The notes under the pieces are model-generated. The model had not been told where the DNA came from. It did not search any database and was given only the letters and a program-made list of their open reading frames with translations. The translations under genes and the position numbers were made by a program. From assembly GCF_000002235.5 (NCBI RefSeq), contig NW_022145597.1, positions 26,676,423-26,740,422 on the forward strand: a stretch of 64,000 nt of DNA, read 5' to 3'. This DNA is from Strongylocentrotus purpuratus (taxonomy: Eukaryota > Echinodermata > Echinoidea > Camarodonta > Strongylocentrotidae). Positions 31,231 through 42,971 of this stretch are shown here, piece by piece; position 1 is the stretch's first letter; each line of letters opens with the position of its first letter.

Positions 31231-34200
31231 TCCACACAGTGAGATGCTGTATGAAGATGAGTCTTTTCCAGAGAGGGGACTGGCAGCTCTTGTTGCATCA
31301 AAGGTATGTTGACCATGTTTTATTTCTTTTCACATAACTTTTACTGGCTGATGAAAGATATATATTGCTCATACTGTTAGAACTACACTGGTACATGTCA
31401 AATAATTCACATCATAGTATAGTGAGAAATCTGAATTATGTGGTGAATCTCAGTAGAAAATTTGAAATGTAACTCGCCAATACATAATCTGAAAATCTTT
31501 TTTTTGTGTGTGTATTTTTCTTCACTTTTTCCAAACTTGAATATAAGAACAGGCATTTTTGTTTTTGTTCATGTTTTGGTGAGATTTATATTGGTTGGCA
31601 CTCATTGGTATCAGGAATTAGTATGCGATTACATTTGAGAATCATTTCAGGAAATACAGGATTATTTTCTTGTGCAAATTTAATTCAAGTCTTAACAAGG
31701 CTGATATACATGTATGAATCTTCATTATATCTATAACCATTGACGTTATTCCCTTCTGTGACAAATCCTTAGAAAGTCTGTGTTTTGAAATGTTTGTCAC
31801 GTAGGTCTATTATCATCTTGGTGCCTTCGAGGAGTCCCTGACATATGCTCTAGGAGCGGGAAATCTCTTTAATGTCAACGCAACGGCTGAGTACGAAGAG
31901 ACAACCATCTGTGAGTCAAATATTTTTGAAAAATATTTACTGCCTTGAGTGACTTGTTTAAAAATACTGCCTACAATAGTGTTGACAAATTGTTCTCTTT
32001 ATCTTGCTTGTATATTTAGTTTAGCATTTACTTATAATCAATTGGTTTTTGGTTGGTTAAAAAAAAAATTCAGCATGACTTTGAACACATCTGACTGGGG
32101 AAAAGACTAGAGGAACTTGACATAAAAGCCTTTTTGTTCTCTTCTGTTTGATATTCAAAGTAGTGATTAATTTACAAGTACCTACCATGAATTAAGTCCA
32201 CATGCTTTTATTTTTGTAGTGGTTCAAAATTCAGTTCAAGCTTTCTGAATAGGAAAGGGAGCCACAAATCAGTAAATGATATGACTATCCAATTGAAAGC
32301 ATTTTTTAAAGCTGAACATTTTGGGGAGATATGAATTGGATTGTCTTGGGGGCTAGATTTCAATTGATATGTCAATAACTGAATATGAATCTATTCACCA
32401 CACAGCTAAGTGCATTGACTTCTATACCAAGCTGCGTGTGCACAACCACGATCACCCAGATGAACCAAAGGCTATCGATTCTCGCCTGGAAGAGATAGTT
32501 AATAGGATGTTCCAGCGTTGCTTCGAGCAGCGTCTCTACAAACAAGCCATCGGTATTGCTCTGGAAACCAGGAGGATTGATGTCTTTGAGAAGGCTATCC
32601 TTAGTTCAGTGAGTACCTGAATGATGATGGTGATGATGATGATGGTGGTGATGATGATGATGGTGGCAATGATGATGATGATGATGATGTTGGTGATGAT
32701 GATGGTGTTTAACGATGGTGGCGATGATGATAGTGGTGATGATGATGGTGTTGATGATGATGATGATAGTGGCAATGATGGTGATGATGATGATGTTGGT
32801 GATGATGATGGTGGTGGTAATGATGGTGGCTATGATGATAGTGGTGATGATGATGGTGTTGATGATGATGATGATAGTGGCAATGATGGTGATGATGATG
32901 ATGATGGTGGTGATGATGATGGTGATGATGATGTTGGTGGTGATGATGATGATGGTGGTGGTGGTGATGATAGTGACGACAATGGTGATAAAGATGATGA
33001 TTATGATAGTGATGATGATAAAGATGATTGATAATGATGGCGATTTTATGTGATGATGACAGTGACATCGATGATGTAGTGATGCACTTTGAAAATAATT
33101 AAATTCTAGTAATTTTGTGTGTGGGAGCGAAATGGCATTTTTTGTCACAAAAAAAATCAAAGTGACCAAAACTTTTCACCAAATTAAACTTTCTCAGGTA
33201 TATTGATCTCAAATTTTGGATATATATGTAACTTATTCACCATCCATCAAATTTCTTTTAATTTGTGTATTTGTCTGCTTTCATTGAGACTTTCGGAGCA
33301 ATTTTCTATAAAAGTTGGCTTTCTCTTTAACCTTTTTACAGGGCAAGACAGAAGCAGGATGAGAGTTTTATACAGACTTTCCTTAAATTGATTATCATTT
33401 GTTCTCATTTCAGGATGATGTGAAGGGAATGTTGAAGTACAGTGTGAACATCGTCATGTCACTACTCCAAGAGAAAACATTCCGAAGCACAGTAAGTATC
33501 AAAGCCCATATAAGGTTCATTCACATATGACGTAGTAAACCCCCCAGCTTTAAATTTTTTTTTTTTTAATAAATGTAACTTGTTCTTGTCTTCCATAAGC
33601 AGTCTTTGTGTATACAGAGATACCAACCAGCAATATTAAATCGTATTTAGTACATTTTTGTTATTTTTTTATTTTTTTAAAACCCCATAAAAACAGCAGA
33701 ATCGCATAGAAACATGTACAAGTAAACCCCTGCAACCCCCAAAAAAACTTTGTTTTACAATTTTCTCATTAAATTTTAATGAAAGAGCAAACATTTTACT
33801 TGACCGTACTTACCAGAACAACATTTTTCAGAAATTTTTACCAGTGGTAGTGTCGAGTTTTCGTGAAAATCTGATTTTTTAGGATACTCAGTCTGTTTTT
33901 TTTTGTGTCAAGAGGTTGGCATATCTGAGTATAGGTCCTTGCTGTACCTACACAATACATCATTTGAAGGGAGATACAGCTCAAATTAGTGAAGTTTTCA
34001 ATACAATTGCTCATTCTCAGATCTTGCGCATGCTGGTTCGTCTGTACCTCAACTTGGCAACCCCAGACTTCATTAACGTCTGTCAGTGTCTCATCTTCTT
34101 AGACGATCCTCCTGCCGTTGCTGATATCCTTGACAAGCTCATCTTGGAAGGAGGGGTAAGGTCGCCATTTTTTTTTTTAGTAGAGAGAGTGAGAGGGAGA

Positions 34201-37200
34201 TGGTACTTTCCCAAAATTTTCTGACAAGCGAAATAAATTTCACATTTTGTCAAAGTAAATTTCCAGAAAAATATGGTATTTTCCCCAAATTCTCTGACAA
34301 GCGAAACAAAATAAGTTTTCACATTTTTTAAGAGCTTATTTAAACAACATATGTTGGTACACTCCCAAACTTTCTGACAGGCAATACAAAAGTAAGTTTT
34401 TTTGCATTTCGTAAAAGCTAAAAAATTTACTAAAAATATAATGTGTTTTTTTCCCAATATTTTCTGACAAGCGAAATGAAAATATGTTTTTGCTTTTTGC
34501 AGTTCCTAATTTAAAAAACGTCTGTGAAAAAGAAGAATTTGTTGATGTACCATATGGGTACATTTGTTATTTATGCACTTGAGGCTTCTTTTAGGGTGTT
34601 AGGTGGAAGGGGGGGGCAAGGGCTGGTTTTGGGTCAGTTGTAGTAAGATCTCCACCTGCAGTTGGGAAGGAGTCTGTGATTCTGTAAAAGAAAAAAAAAA
34701 TAGGGGGGGGGGTACACTTCCAGAAAAAAAATGGGGCTAATTTATTCACGAAAATCTCTGATAGTCCCCATAAAATGCCTTTGGGATGTGAAATTTAAAG
34801 AGGGCTCATAAAATTTCAAATTAATTCACTACCAAAATCTCTAGGAGGGGGAAAGCTTATCACATGATTTTCAGCTGTTAATTTACTCACAAAATTCTCT
34901 GATAAAGCCAAATTGTTTAAGTACCTTTTGGGTCTCAGATTGAAAAAGAGGGCATATGGAACTTCAAACTTTATTCCAAAAATTTCTAGGGAAAAACGTT
35001 TATTACAGGTGCTAATTTACTCCGAAAAATCTGACAAGCAAGCTTTTTTATGCCTCCATTACGAAGTAGCCGGAGGCATTGGCCCGAATTCACAAAGCAA
35101 GGTTTGAGCTCAGACCAAGGTTTGAGCTCAAACCTCCTTTTGTTTCGCCAAACCTCCTTTTGTTATTTACAAACCTGGTTTGTAAATAACAAAGGGAGGT
35201 TTGGCGAAACAAAAGGAGGTTTGAGCTCAAACCTTGGTCTGAGCTCAAACCTTGCTTTGTGAATTCGGGCCATTATGTTTTCGGGTTGTCCGTCCGTCCG
35301 TACGTCCCATTCTCGTGATCGTGTTATCTGAAGAACCGATTGATGGATTCCTGCCAAACTTTGGTCATGTATGTATCTTGCAGGGCTGATGAACTGATTA
35401 GATGTTGGGGTCACGAGGTCAAAGGTCAAAGGTCACAGGGCTCATTATGTATGCAAAAATAGCTTGTGATCGCATTATCATTAGAACAGATTGATGGATT
35501 CCTGCCAAACTTAGATCATGTATGTATCTTGCAGAGCCAATGAACTGAGTAGATTCTTGGGTCATGAGGTCAAAGGTCATGGGCTCATTATGTATGCAAA
35601 AATAGCTTGTGAACGCATTCTCATTAGAACTGACATATGGATTACTATTTAACTCAGGACATCTTGCAGAGCCAATGAACTGAGTAGATTTTAGGGTCAT
35701 GAGGTCAAAGATCAAAGGGTCATATATGTATATGAGAAATTGCTTGTAATCCCAATATTCTGAGAACCTGTTAATGGATTACAATTGAACTTGAATTTGA
35801 AAAATTTCTTTTGTTTTGGTTTGTAAAATTGCTCTATGATGGAGGCATCAAAGTTCCATCTAGTCACATATCTTTTTGGTTTGAAATCTAAAAGGGGAGC
35901 TGCAATAACTTTTGACTTTCAAACTCTTCAAATGCATATGTGGTTTCTCTTTATAGGACCAACCTCTAATGGCGTTCCAGATTGGATTTGACCTGTACGA
36001 GAGTGCTACACAACACTTCCTTTCCCGCGTCCAAGCTTCACTCAAGACTGTGGGCACACCCAGTACAGATAGCACCCCAGCTCCTGCAACCACACCAGCA
36101 GAAGGAGAGAAGAAGGAAGGGTAAGCCAACAAGAAAGAAGGATCAAGCAATGGATTGATGGATAGTTAGATAACACTACATATATTCCTTAGAACATAGA
36201 ATAATAATACAAGAACAGAATTTGGAAGAGCCAGGTTATTCCTTATGTTATCTATTGTTTTGATAATTTTGTATGTATTTCTTTGTTATTTTTAACTCAT
36301 ACCTTTTATTTTTTTTATTGTTTTTATTTCACTTCTAACTATAATTCAATTATGCATACCCCAGCTGAAAAGTAGAAAGAACAATGCATAGATGAGATCA
36401 GTGATAGATACAAAACTGATTGATCAATGAACATGTGCAGACAAAATACTGTATTGTTTATATCTAGTAGTGGTGGTGGCTATTTTACCTGACTGCTAAG
36501 ATTAAGAAAGCATAAATGCTTGTTAGTAAGCAACCAGAGGTCCTCTCTGAGAGACCTGAGGATTAATGCCTTACCTAAGGGCACTTGTGCATTGCCTTGG
36601 TTTTGAATCCGGGTCGCCGGGTTTTGAGACCACTGCTCTACCGACTGAGCTATCGCTTCTCCTCATTTTTCTATTTTCAGTGAAGCCATGGAAACAGATG
36701 TTGACAAAGCAGAGAAGATCGAAGCCCTTTCATCTCAAGCTCCTGTACCTGATGAACAGGTACGCTTCCAATTTAACCCAATATAGCCCGGGGAAGGGGG
36801 GGGGGGGGGCTTCTAAGCTCCTTCTCCCCCCCCCCCCCCCCCCCAAGATTTTTGTTAACATCTGTTTAAAAACACATCAAAAGATATACAAACAAACTGT
36901 TTGAATTCAACAATATAAATATAAAAACATTCATTGACTTTGAAAGAAGGATGAAGGGTGGTGGATCAACAAAGGCCATGCCTGTCAAGGCTGATTCCCT
37001 ATATAACCACCCTTCAAGACAACAATGAAACAGACAGATTATATAACGTAGCATAATCACATAAAAACACAACATAACTATTTTCATAAATCACATAAAA
37101 TGCAATTAGATCAAATATAACTACTCACTATTAAGAAGATAAGATTTATATATTTTATTTTACTTCTACAGTTATCCCCAGAGGAGAAGGAGCACAGAGA

Positions 37201-38824
37201 TCAACTGAACAAGCTGACTCAGATTCTTAGCGGTAACCTCACCATAGCCCTTCATCTACAGTTCTTGATACGAAGCAACAAGACCGATATGCTTATCCTC
37301 AAAAACACCAAGGTCAGTGGAGCGCCCTTTTAGTTTTTGATTTTCCGTAGAAACTGTACCAGTTCTATCGGTAAACATCTTCCATGGCTGTAAGTGTCAC
37401 GATGGAAGTAATATCTATTTCCATTAAATTTACCATTGCTCTTAATCTATATTTCTTGATATGTAGCAACAGGGTCAATATTCTTTTCCTCGAAAACACT
37501 AAGGTCAGCTAGGTGCCGTTTGATTTTCCTATAAAATTTTATTGAAAAATGGGGCATAAGATGACTTCCATGGCTGCAAAGTTCATGCTGGAGCGAACAG
37601 TTTCTGTTTCTGAAAGAGAAGGGGATTAAACAAATCTTGTTCCCTCAAAACTTGTTCTCATAAGCTGCGCTAAATTGCCACAGTTTATCTTGGCGGTTGT
37701 TTTGTGCACTGAATGCAAAGGAAGTGAGAATAATGAAGCAAGTGGATGCGCACAACCACAATGGTCCCACACATACTTAATTATCTGTTTGTTATGAGAT
37801 ACAAAAGTGAAGTGTAGTAAGCGTAAGTTCGCTTAAAGGTATAGAGCAGTTCTGGTCATGCGATTGCATTGTGAAAGAAATGTTGTGGAATCGATCAGAA
37901 AAGGTTGATCATCTAGCATATAAGTATTGATGTGTACTGCAAAGTTCTGAAATCATCAAAATGATAAGAAATTTGACCCAGTCTTGGTAAAGTTACAAGC
38001 ACTGTACAGAAAGGTGTATATGGGACTGCCCTATATCTATCCAGTCCGGATATATATAATAATTTACCAAATATATCAATTAGTAGGCAGTTTCCCAGCA
38101 AAATTTGTATCATCACGTATTAGTCATAACACATTCTTTCACATGATTGGTAATAAGAGCTTCCATTTCATTGTTTGAGAGGAGGGCAGTTTCCAAAATG
38201 GTATTTACCTTTAAACAACGGCACATATGAACAAGCCTATATACATGTACATGTACAGCAATTAATCATAGATTGCAATGGAATTCCCCATAGACAAGAA
38301 AATTGCAATGTAACGTCATGATTCTTGTATTACAGAGAAAAGGGTGCCTGACATCAGTTCCAACATTCTTCTTTTGATAATATTAATGGCTGTATTTTGA
38401 AATGGTCAAATCCTGTGAATACTGATGAAAGTAAAGGAAATGTTGTGTTATCAATGCCTTTGTACATGTTCCTGTACATCCCACAATATTGTATTTGCTT
38501 TTCACTTTATTATATTTGTCCAGGAATCTGTGAGGAATTCAGTGTGTCACAATGCAACAGTCATCGCTAACTCTTTCATGCATTGTGGTACAACAAGTGA
38601 TGCTTTCCTCAGGTAATTATTGCCTCACCAATTCTCCAGTCTTCTTTTGTTTTTCCCTATACCATATTAAAATTAATTATCACATGTAAATAAAGACTTT
38701 CAAAACCTTTGATAGCCAAGTTGAGGAAAATATTACACTATAGGAAATGCAGGTTCATCTAACCTTTTTTAATTGCTTTATTTAACCCTATTTTAACTGG
38801 GCTATTTCAGACCAGGTTTTTACT

Positions 38825-38871
<47 letters not shown>

Positions 38872-41102
38872 CAATTTGACCCCCCCCCCCCCCCCCCCCC
38901 CCTAAGATCTCGGCCGTTTCACCGCCGATCGCCGCGAAAATTTGCATGCACGTCAAGTGAAGTGTATAGAATACTATGGTAATTTCAAAAATTCACTCAT
39001 TTGCATATTTATGGTAATTTATGCAAATAAGGTCATCAAATTCACATTTCTGCCCATAAATCATAGATTATTCATGTTTTAAGTATTCTTTTTCACTACA
39101 TATATTTATTACACCATTTGGAATAATAAAACAACACAAAAAATTGGAAGAGCCAGGTTATTCCTTATGTTATCTCTTGTTTTTATAATTTCTTATGTAT
39201 TTCATTGTTTTTTTAACTTATGTATTTTATTGTTTTTGTTGTTTTATTTCATTTATAACTAAAATTCAACTATTTTGACCCCAAAACAAACATCTTAACT
39301 TTAAACAAGACTGAATAACCAATGTTTTATCTATTTTTAGGAAAAATGACTTTTACATATGTTTTGTACACAAATCACGAAAATGAGCGATTTTCAGCTG
39401 ACATGCAAAGACTAAAGGTCACGTGACCTTGTAACCGTAGATCCGATTTTCGAAAAAATTGTTTTAAAAGATGCGTAAGACTCGAAAGTAAAAAGTCATG
39501 AAAGGAAAATTTTATATCTGCCGCGGTTTCGGAGTAGTCGCAAAATTTCTACAGGGGGGGGTCAAATTGACCCCCCTCCCCCCCAGTTAACATAGGGTTA
39601 AACAAAATTGTCTTCTACTTGTATTTGTGGAGAACTTTCATAAACTTTCCAAAAATAACTTACTTTAAATTGAAGCAGAAAAATCAGACAAACCAATCAA
39701 ACAAAGTTTGAGCAAAATAGGACAACTAATAAGAAAGTTATGAACTTTTAATGATATGAAAACTTTTATGAACAGCCTTGCTCAAAATTTTCTGAATTTG
39801 TCTCAGTGCAACTGGGTAAACTTATCAATTTAGGAATCTCTTCCAATTACACATTAATAACGTTTTATTCACAACTGTAGAGACAACCTTGAATGGCTTG
39901 CTAGAGCCACCAACTGGGCCAAGTTCACTGCCACAGCCAGTCTAGGGGTCATCCATAGAGGTCATGAGAAGGAGGCCCTCAACCTGATGTCGACGTACCT
40001 CCCTAAAGATTCGACGGGCGGGAGCACGTACCAGGATGGGGGCGGTCTCTATGCCCTTGGTCTGATTCATGCCAATCACGGAGGAAATATCATTGAGTAC
40101 TTGCTCGGTCAGTTGAAAGAGGCTACGTCAGAGGTATGTGAAATAATTGGTGGTGGTGATGATGGTGGTACTTGTTGTGTCAAGATGGAGGTGGTGGTCA
40201 TGTTGCTGATGGCGATGGTGGTGGTAGTGGTGCCAGCATAGTGACGACACTAACAACTACACGTATGACAGGATTAGGGATTGTGATGGTGCTCATGTAA
40301 TCTGAAAATGAGGGTTGGTAAATGGAGATGAAGATGATGATGATGATGATGATTATGTACTTCAGTGAGTCCATGAACTGGTAAGGCCGAAGTAAGTTTT
40401 TTAACTATAAAATGTGAATGAAAGATGATAATGGTGATGATGATGAGCCTAATAATACATGTAATTGAGATTGAGAAAGATGTGGGGAAGATCGTAACTG
40501 GTTCTGGAAGTTTGCTAAGGAAGGATGATACTGACTTTTGAACAATAGTTGTAGTGGGTACAAAATACATGTACAGTCACCAAGACAAGACATAATCAAA
40601 TTATTGCATCTTTATCTAAGATTTACAAAGGACTACTTTTGGATAACTATCAACTGTTTGTTTCAATTCTTTCTCCCCCCCCCCCCCTCCTTCCTCAGAT
40701 GGTGCGGCATGGAGGTTGTTTAGGTCTAGGTCTTGCTGCCATGGGAACAGCAAGACAAGATGTGTATGAACAGCTCAAGTGCAATCTCTATGAAGACGAT
40801 GCAGTCACAGGTAATCTATCTCTCCAATTCTCTTTCTCTCACACACTCTCTATCACGCTCTCTCTCTCCATCTCTTTCTCGCTCTCTAACTCTCTCTTAA
40901 CATCATATCCTGACTTCCCCAGTGTATTTTTTTTAAATTCCATTAAAAAAAATTGTTAAATCTGATCTTTTGCTATTGTCATAAATCAGTTGATCAAATA
41001 ATGCCCATTTTGTGTAAACTTAACCATTAAAAATCCTTATTTTGAGGCCTCTGGATACCCTTTCCTAAATGCCTGAAAAGGTCAAAACCCATGAGCTTGC
41101 AG

Positions 41103-41139
<37 letters not shown>

Positions 41140-42971
41140 ACCATGATCCATGTATTTACTTAATTGATTGATTGATTAATTCATTCTTTGTTCATTGCAT
41201 ACCGTAGGTGAGGCTGCTGGTCTAGGCATGGGTCTAGTCATGGTCGGTACCAAGTCAGCTCAAGCCATTGAGGACATGGTCAGCGTAAGTATCCCGAATC
41301 CCAACAAATACAGTCAAACCTGTCTTGGAGGCCACCTCTATATAAAGGCCAGCTGTCTATAGTGGCCACCCCCCCCCCCCTAGAAGGAAACATGCTTTGT
41401 AGAACCTGTCTATAATTCCCACCTGTGTATAGTGGCCTCTTTTTGTGTTCCCCTTGAATGGCCTTGATAGACAGGTTTGACTGTATTTTTGCTGTCCTGA
41501 AGTTGCAATTTACAAAAGCTTTCCAAATATACTGACATATTTTTATGTCCATTTGATCTGATTACATTGAGTGTTAATTTAGGAAAAATACACTGCAAAG
41601 TGGCAGAGCCATATACAGTGGCACCTCGGACCAAGGAAATTCCCTTTTTTATGTTGAACCTTGATATATCATTAAACTTTAACAAACAACACCAACAGCA
41701 ATGAAAGTACTAAGACACGTAGTCTTTGAACTGGTAAAATTCCTTAATATTACATGAGTTTGCTGTTACAGTGTTCTTTAAATAAAGGTCCCATTGTAAT
41801 AAGATTTACAACTAGTGTATCAATTGGACTAAATGATAATGATAAAGTCAGGACTTTTTGTATATATAACCTTATTTGGGGATTTAACACTTTTAAGCAT
41901 TTGAATTCTAAGCTAGAGGTAAAATAGATCAGGTCTATAGAAAATATTTGTTTAGTAATCAAATTACATCTAACAAGTAGACCCTCGTGTAATCTGGAAT
42001 TTTCCTGGCAACAAGGAGATGTAGCAGCATAGAGTTGCAGCCTATTGTAAAGAAAACACAATAAGCCAATACATGTATTATTTCTCTTTTGTTTTGCAGT
42101 ATGCTCAAGACACACAGCACGAGAAGATCCTGCGTGGCCTTTGTCTTGGAATTGCTCTGGTGAGTGCAAACCCTCATCTATCCTACAGGAAAAAAATCTT
42201 GTGTCAAGATTCAAAACTGATGTACTGTATGTCATACTGGTTTCTGGGCAATACTTTCTTCACCCTCTGCCCATATTGAGTGAAATTTCGGTTTTCCGCA
42301 TCCAAAGCGGTTAATATGAGAAGATCAAAGCAGATTTAAGGATTGAAAAGTATGCACTGACATATATTTTTCACTTGTTGATACCCTTCTCTTGGAGAAT
42401 TTTCCTTGGTATTATCTTTTTGTGATATTCCCTAAGCTTGGTACTGGCACCAAAAGTTTTATACACTGGTGAATACCCTGCATACAAACATATCAAGTGT
42501 GGATGTAATGAGGCACCTCTTTCCAATGCAATTTGTTGGTTATGTATTTGATGGAATCCAGAAGAACTCAACTCAATTCATGTTAATTAAAAAGAAACAA
42601 CCAGAAGAAGAAATCTGTTTTATCCGTTTTTGATCTATATTTTTACCATTTACATATTAACATCAAGAATTTCCATTGTTAAAAGTATGGAGAGTAAAGA
42701 TGAATCTTATGAACCTTATTTAATTGCACTGCTTCTGACTTGCCCATTAGACTATGTACGGTCGCCTTGAAGAGGCCGATACTCTGATCGAGAGTCTGAG
42801 CCGAGACAAGGACCCCATCTTAAGACGGTCCGGGATGTACACCGTTGCCCTTGCCTATTGCGGCACCGGCAACAACAAGGCCATCAGGAAGCTTCTCCAC
42901 TTCGCGGTCAGCGATGTCGATGATGATGTCCGCAGGGCCGCCGTCACCTCCCTCGGTTTCTTACTCTTCAG
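26643..42971 (+). CDS. PSMD1: 26S proteasome non-ATPase regulatory subunit 1 (Rpn2), 5' two thirds, 17 exons
   Basis: Exons: 26643-26661, 28612-28655, 29674-29747, 31240-31303, 31805-31910, 32406-32608, 33414-33491, 34021-34155, 35957-36120, 36681-36759, 37172-37312, 38524-38612, 39881-40133, 40699-40810, 41208-41284, 42100-42159, 42751-42971; all join in frame with GT/AG borders. The product is the scaffold subunit of the proteasome base, built largely of PC repeats. The start (MKITSAGG) and blocks such as [85 protein letters not shown] and DDVRRAAV follow vertebrate PSMD1 closely. A variable acidic/Thr-Pro linker lies in exons 9-10. About 640 aa are encoded against about 950 in human. No exon for the remainder was found to 64000, so the next intron is at least 21 kb, or the gene is broken here. 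Confidence 0.96.
26988..28190. repeat. Foldback repeat in PSMD1 intron 1
   Basis: Two arms of about 175 bp (27586-27760 and 27832-28010) are near-exact inverses around a 70-bp spacer. The phrase GAGTAAAGGARSSGGTTTTCGGCC or a close variant occurs at about 26989, 27056 and 28156 on the plus strand and inverted near 27805-27833. The structure resembles a composite foldback or MITE insertion. No coding frame is present. Confidence 0.7.
28888..29194. mobile_element. MITE, about 307 bp, with long TIRs flanked by CCAGG
   Basis: The arms begin GGGGTGTTTCACAAAGATCC and its inverse, with inverted similarity extending about 55 bp (TTAACTCTAAGTTGGACTT). CCAGG stands on both sides (28883-28887 and 29195-29199). 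It lies between PSMD1 exons 2 and 3. A shorter relative is at about 47925-48068, also flanked by CCAGG. Confidence 0.8.
29385..29505 (+). repeat. SINE/L2-type 3' tail copy
   Basis: It contains GTGCGGGTAAGC, AATCCAATGACCGGGGTAATA, TGTAAAGCGCTTTGAGA, AAAGCGCTATATAAGAACGAG and (TTA)n. It is related to the inverted copy at 9562-9690. Confidence 0.65.
30708..30782 (-). repeat. tRNA-derived SINE head
   Basis: The minus strand carries an A-box-like TTGGTTCAGATAGACGGTAAAGAG and B-box-like GGTTTGAACCC around CTGCCTGTCAAATC. It is degenerate and non-functional as a tRNA. It lies in the intron between PSMD1 exons 3 and 4. Confidence 0.5.
31185..31230. repeat. (CT)n tract forming the polypyrimidine tract of PSMD1 exon 4
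   Basis: About 45 bp of CT dinucleotides runs into ttccacacag, the acceptor used at 31238-31239. A microsatellite is acting as the splicing pyrimidine tract. Confidence 0.8.
32621..33045. repeat. (GAT/GGT)n minisatellite in PSMD1 intron 6
   Basis: About 420 bp of GAT-rich trinucleotides starts 12 bp after the donor of exon 6. A longer unit of about 108 bp is visible twice (GGCGATGATGATAGTGGTG-type phrase near 32719 and 32827). All six frames are open by composition (poly-Asp, Met, His, Ile), which is not evidence of coding. Confidence 0.9.
34195..35045. repeat. Degenerate tandem repeat in PSMD1 intron 8
   Basis: The phrase TTTCCCAAAATTTTCTGACAAGCGAAA recurs at about 34206, 34284, 34365 and 34452 with 78-87-bp spacing. 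Weaker forms (CTCACAAAATTCTCTGATA and similar) continue to about 35040. Confidence 0.65.
35047..35850. mobile_element. Element with ATGCCTCCA ends and four internal 130-155-bp repeats
   Basis: The left end reads ATGCCTCCATTACG and the right end GATGGAGGCAT, forming a short inverted repeat. The left end also folds on itself (ATGCCTCC and GGAGGCAT). Inside are four diverged direct units (about 35310, 35465, 35605, 35735), each with TTGATGGATTCCTGCCAAACTT-like and TCTTGCAG..CAATGAACTGA-like phrases; the first three end in AGGTCAAAGGTCA-like sequence. It is interrupted by the palindromic MITE at 35081-35271. Confidence 0.6.
35081..35271. mobile_element. Palindromic MITE, 191 bp, nested insertion
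   Basis: Same family as 17105-17277, here with perfect long arms and a flanking ATT on each side. It is inserted into the element at 35047-35850. Relative to the 17-kb copy it keeps an extra TTGGTCTGAGCTCAAACC segment in the right arm. Confidence 0.88.
36199..36350. repeat. Dispersed repeat shared with 39121-39270
   Basis: The phrase TTGGAAGAGCCAGGTTATTC and the following 110 bp (TTATGTTATCT..TTGTTT..ATAATT..TATGTATTTC) recur in the MITE region at 39143. It is an unclassified, AT-rich repeat. Confidence 0.6.
36590..36664 (-). repeat. tRNA-derived SINE head
   Basis: The minus strand shows GATAGCTCAGTCGGTAGAGCA (a near-perfect A box with D-arm), an anticodon-arm region around TGGTCTCAAAACC, and a weakened B box. 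It ends 16 bp before the acceptor of PSMD1 exon 10 (36680). Confidence 0.55.
37233..37615 (+). repeat. Tandem duplication of the 3' part of PSMD1 exon 11 and its donor region
   Basis: The last part of exon 11 (ACCATAGCCCTTCATCTACA to AAAACACCAAGGTCAG) plus about 100 bp of intron is repeated at about 37430-37615 in decayed form. The second copy keeps CTTGATATGTAGCAACA..AAAACACTAAGGTCAG and the following CTTCCATGGCTG. It has an in-frame TAG and no acceptor, so it is a pseudoexon. Confidence 0.8.
37833..38214. mobile_element. TTAA MITE, family 2, inverted orientation
   Basis: It starts TTAA|AGGTATAGAGCAGTTCTGG and ends AAATGGTATTTACCT|TTAA. Its interior is the inverse of the copies at 45387 and 63764, including CACATGATTGGTAATRAGAGC and TATATGGGACT. 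No coding frame is present. Confidence 0.85.
38782..39601. mobile_element. TTAA MITE with poly-G/poly-C ends
   Basis: It is bounded by TTAA (38782-38785 and 39598-39601), with inverted ends CCCTATTTTAACTGG and CCAGTTAACATAGGG. Near each end a G tract and C tract enclose GTCAATTTGAC or GTCAAATTGAC. The left tract is 46 uninterrupted Gs (38825-38870) followed by 23 Cs, while the right one is short. It includes a copy of the 36199 repeat. Confidence 0.75.
41103..41137. repeat. Poly-C tract
   Basis: About 35 consecutive C residues in the intron between PSMD1 exons 14 and 15. Exact length is doubtful in any assembly. Confidence 0.85.
41311..41483. mobile_element. Tc1/mariner-like MITE, 173 bp
   Basis: The ends CAGTCAAACCTGTCT and AGACAGGTTTGACTG are exact inverses and are flanked by TA on both sides. 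The interior repeats TCTATAGTGGCC-like phrases and has a C tract. A fragment of a similar end (ACAGTCAAACCTTTCTATAA) lies at about 51914 beside the large transposon. Confidence 0.8.

Noticed and set aside
32606-33169. Long frames rich in Asp, His, Met or Ile on both strands
   Set aside because: They are a compositional effect of a GAT trinucleotide repeat inside a PSMD1 intron.
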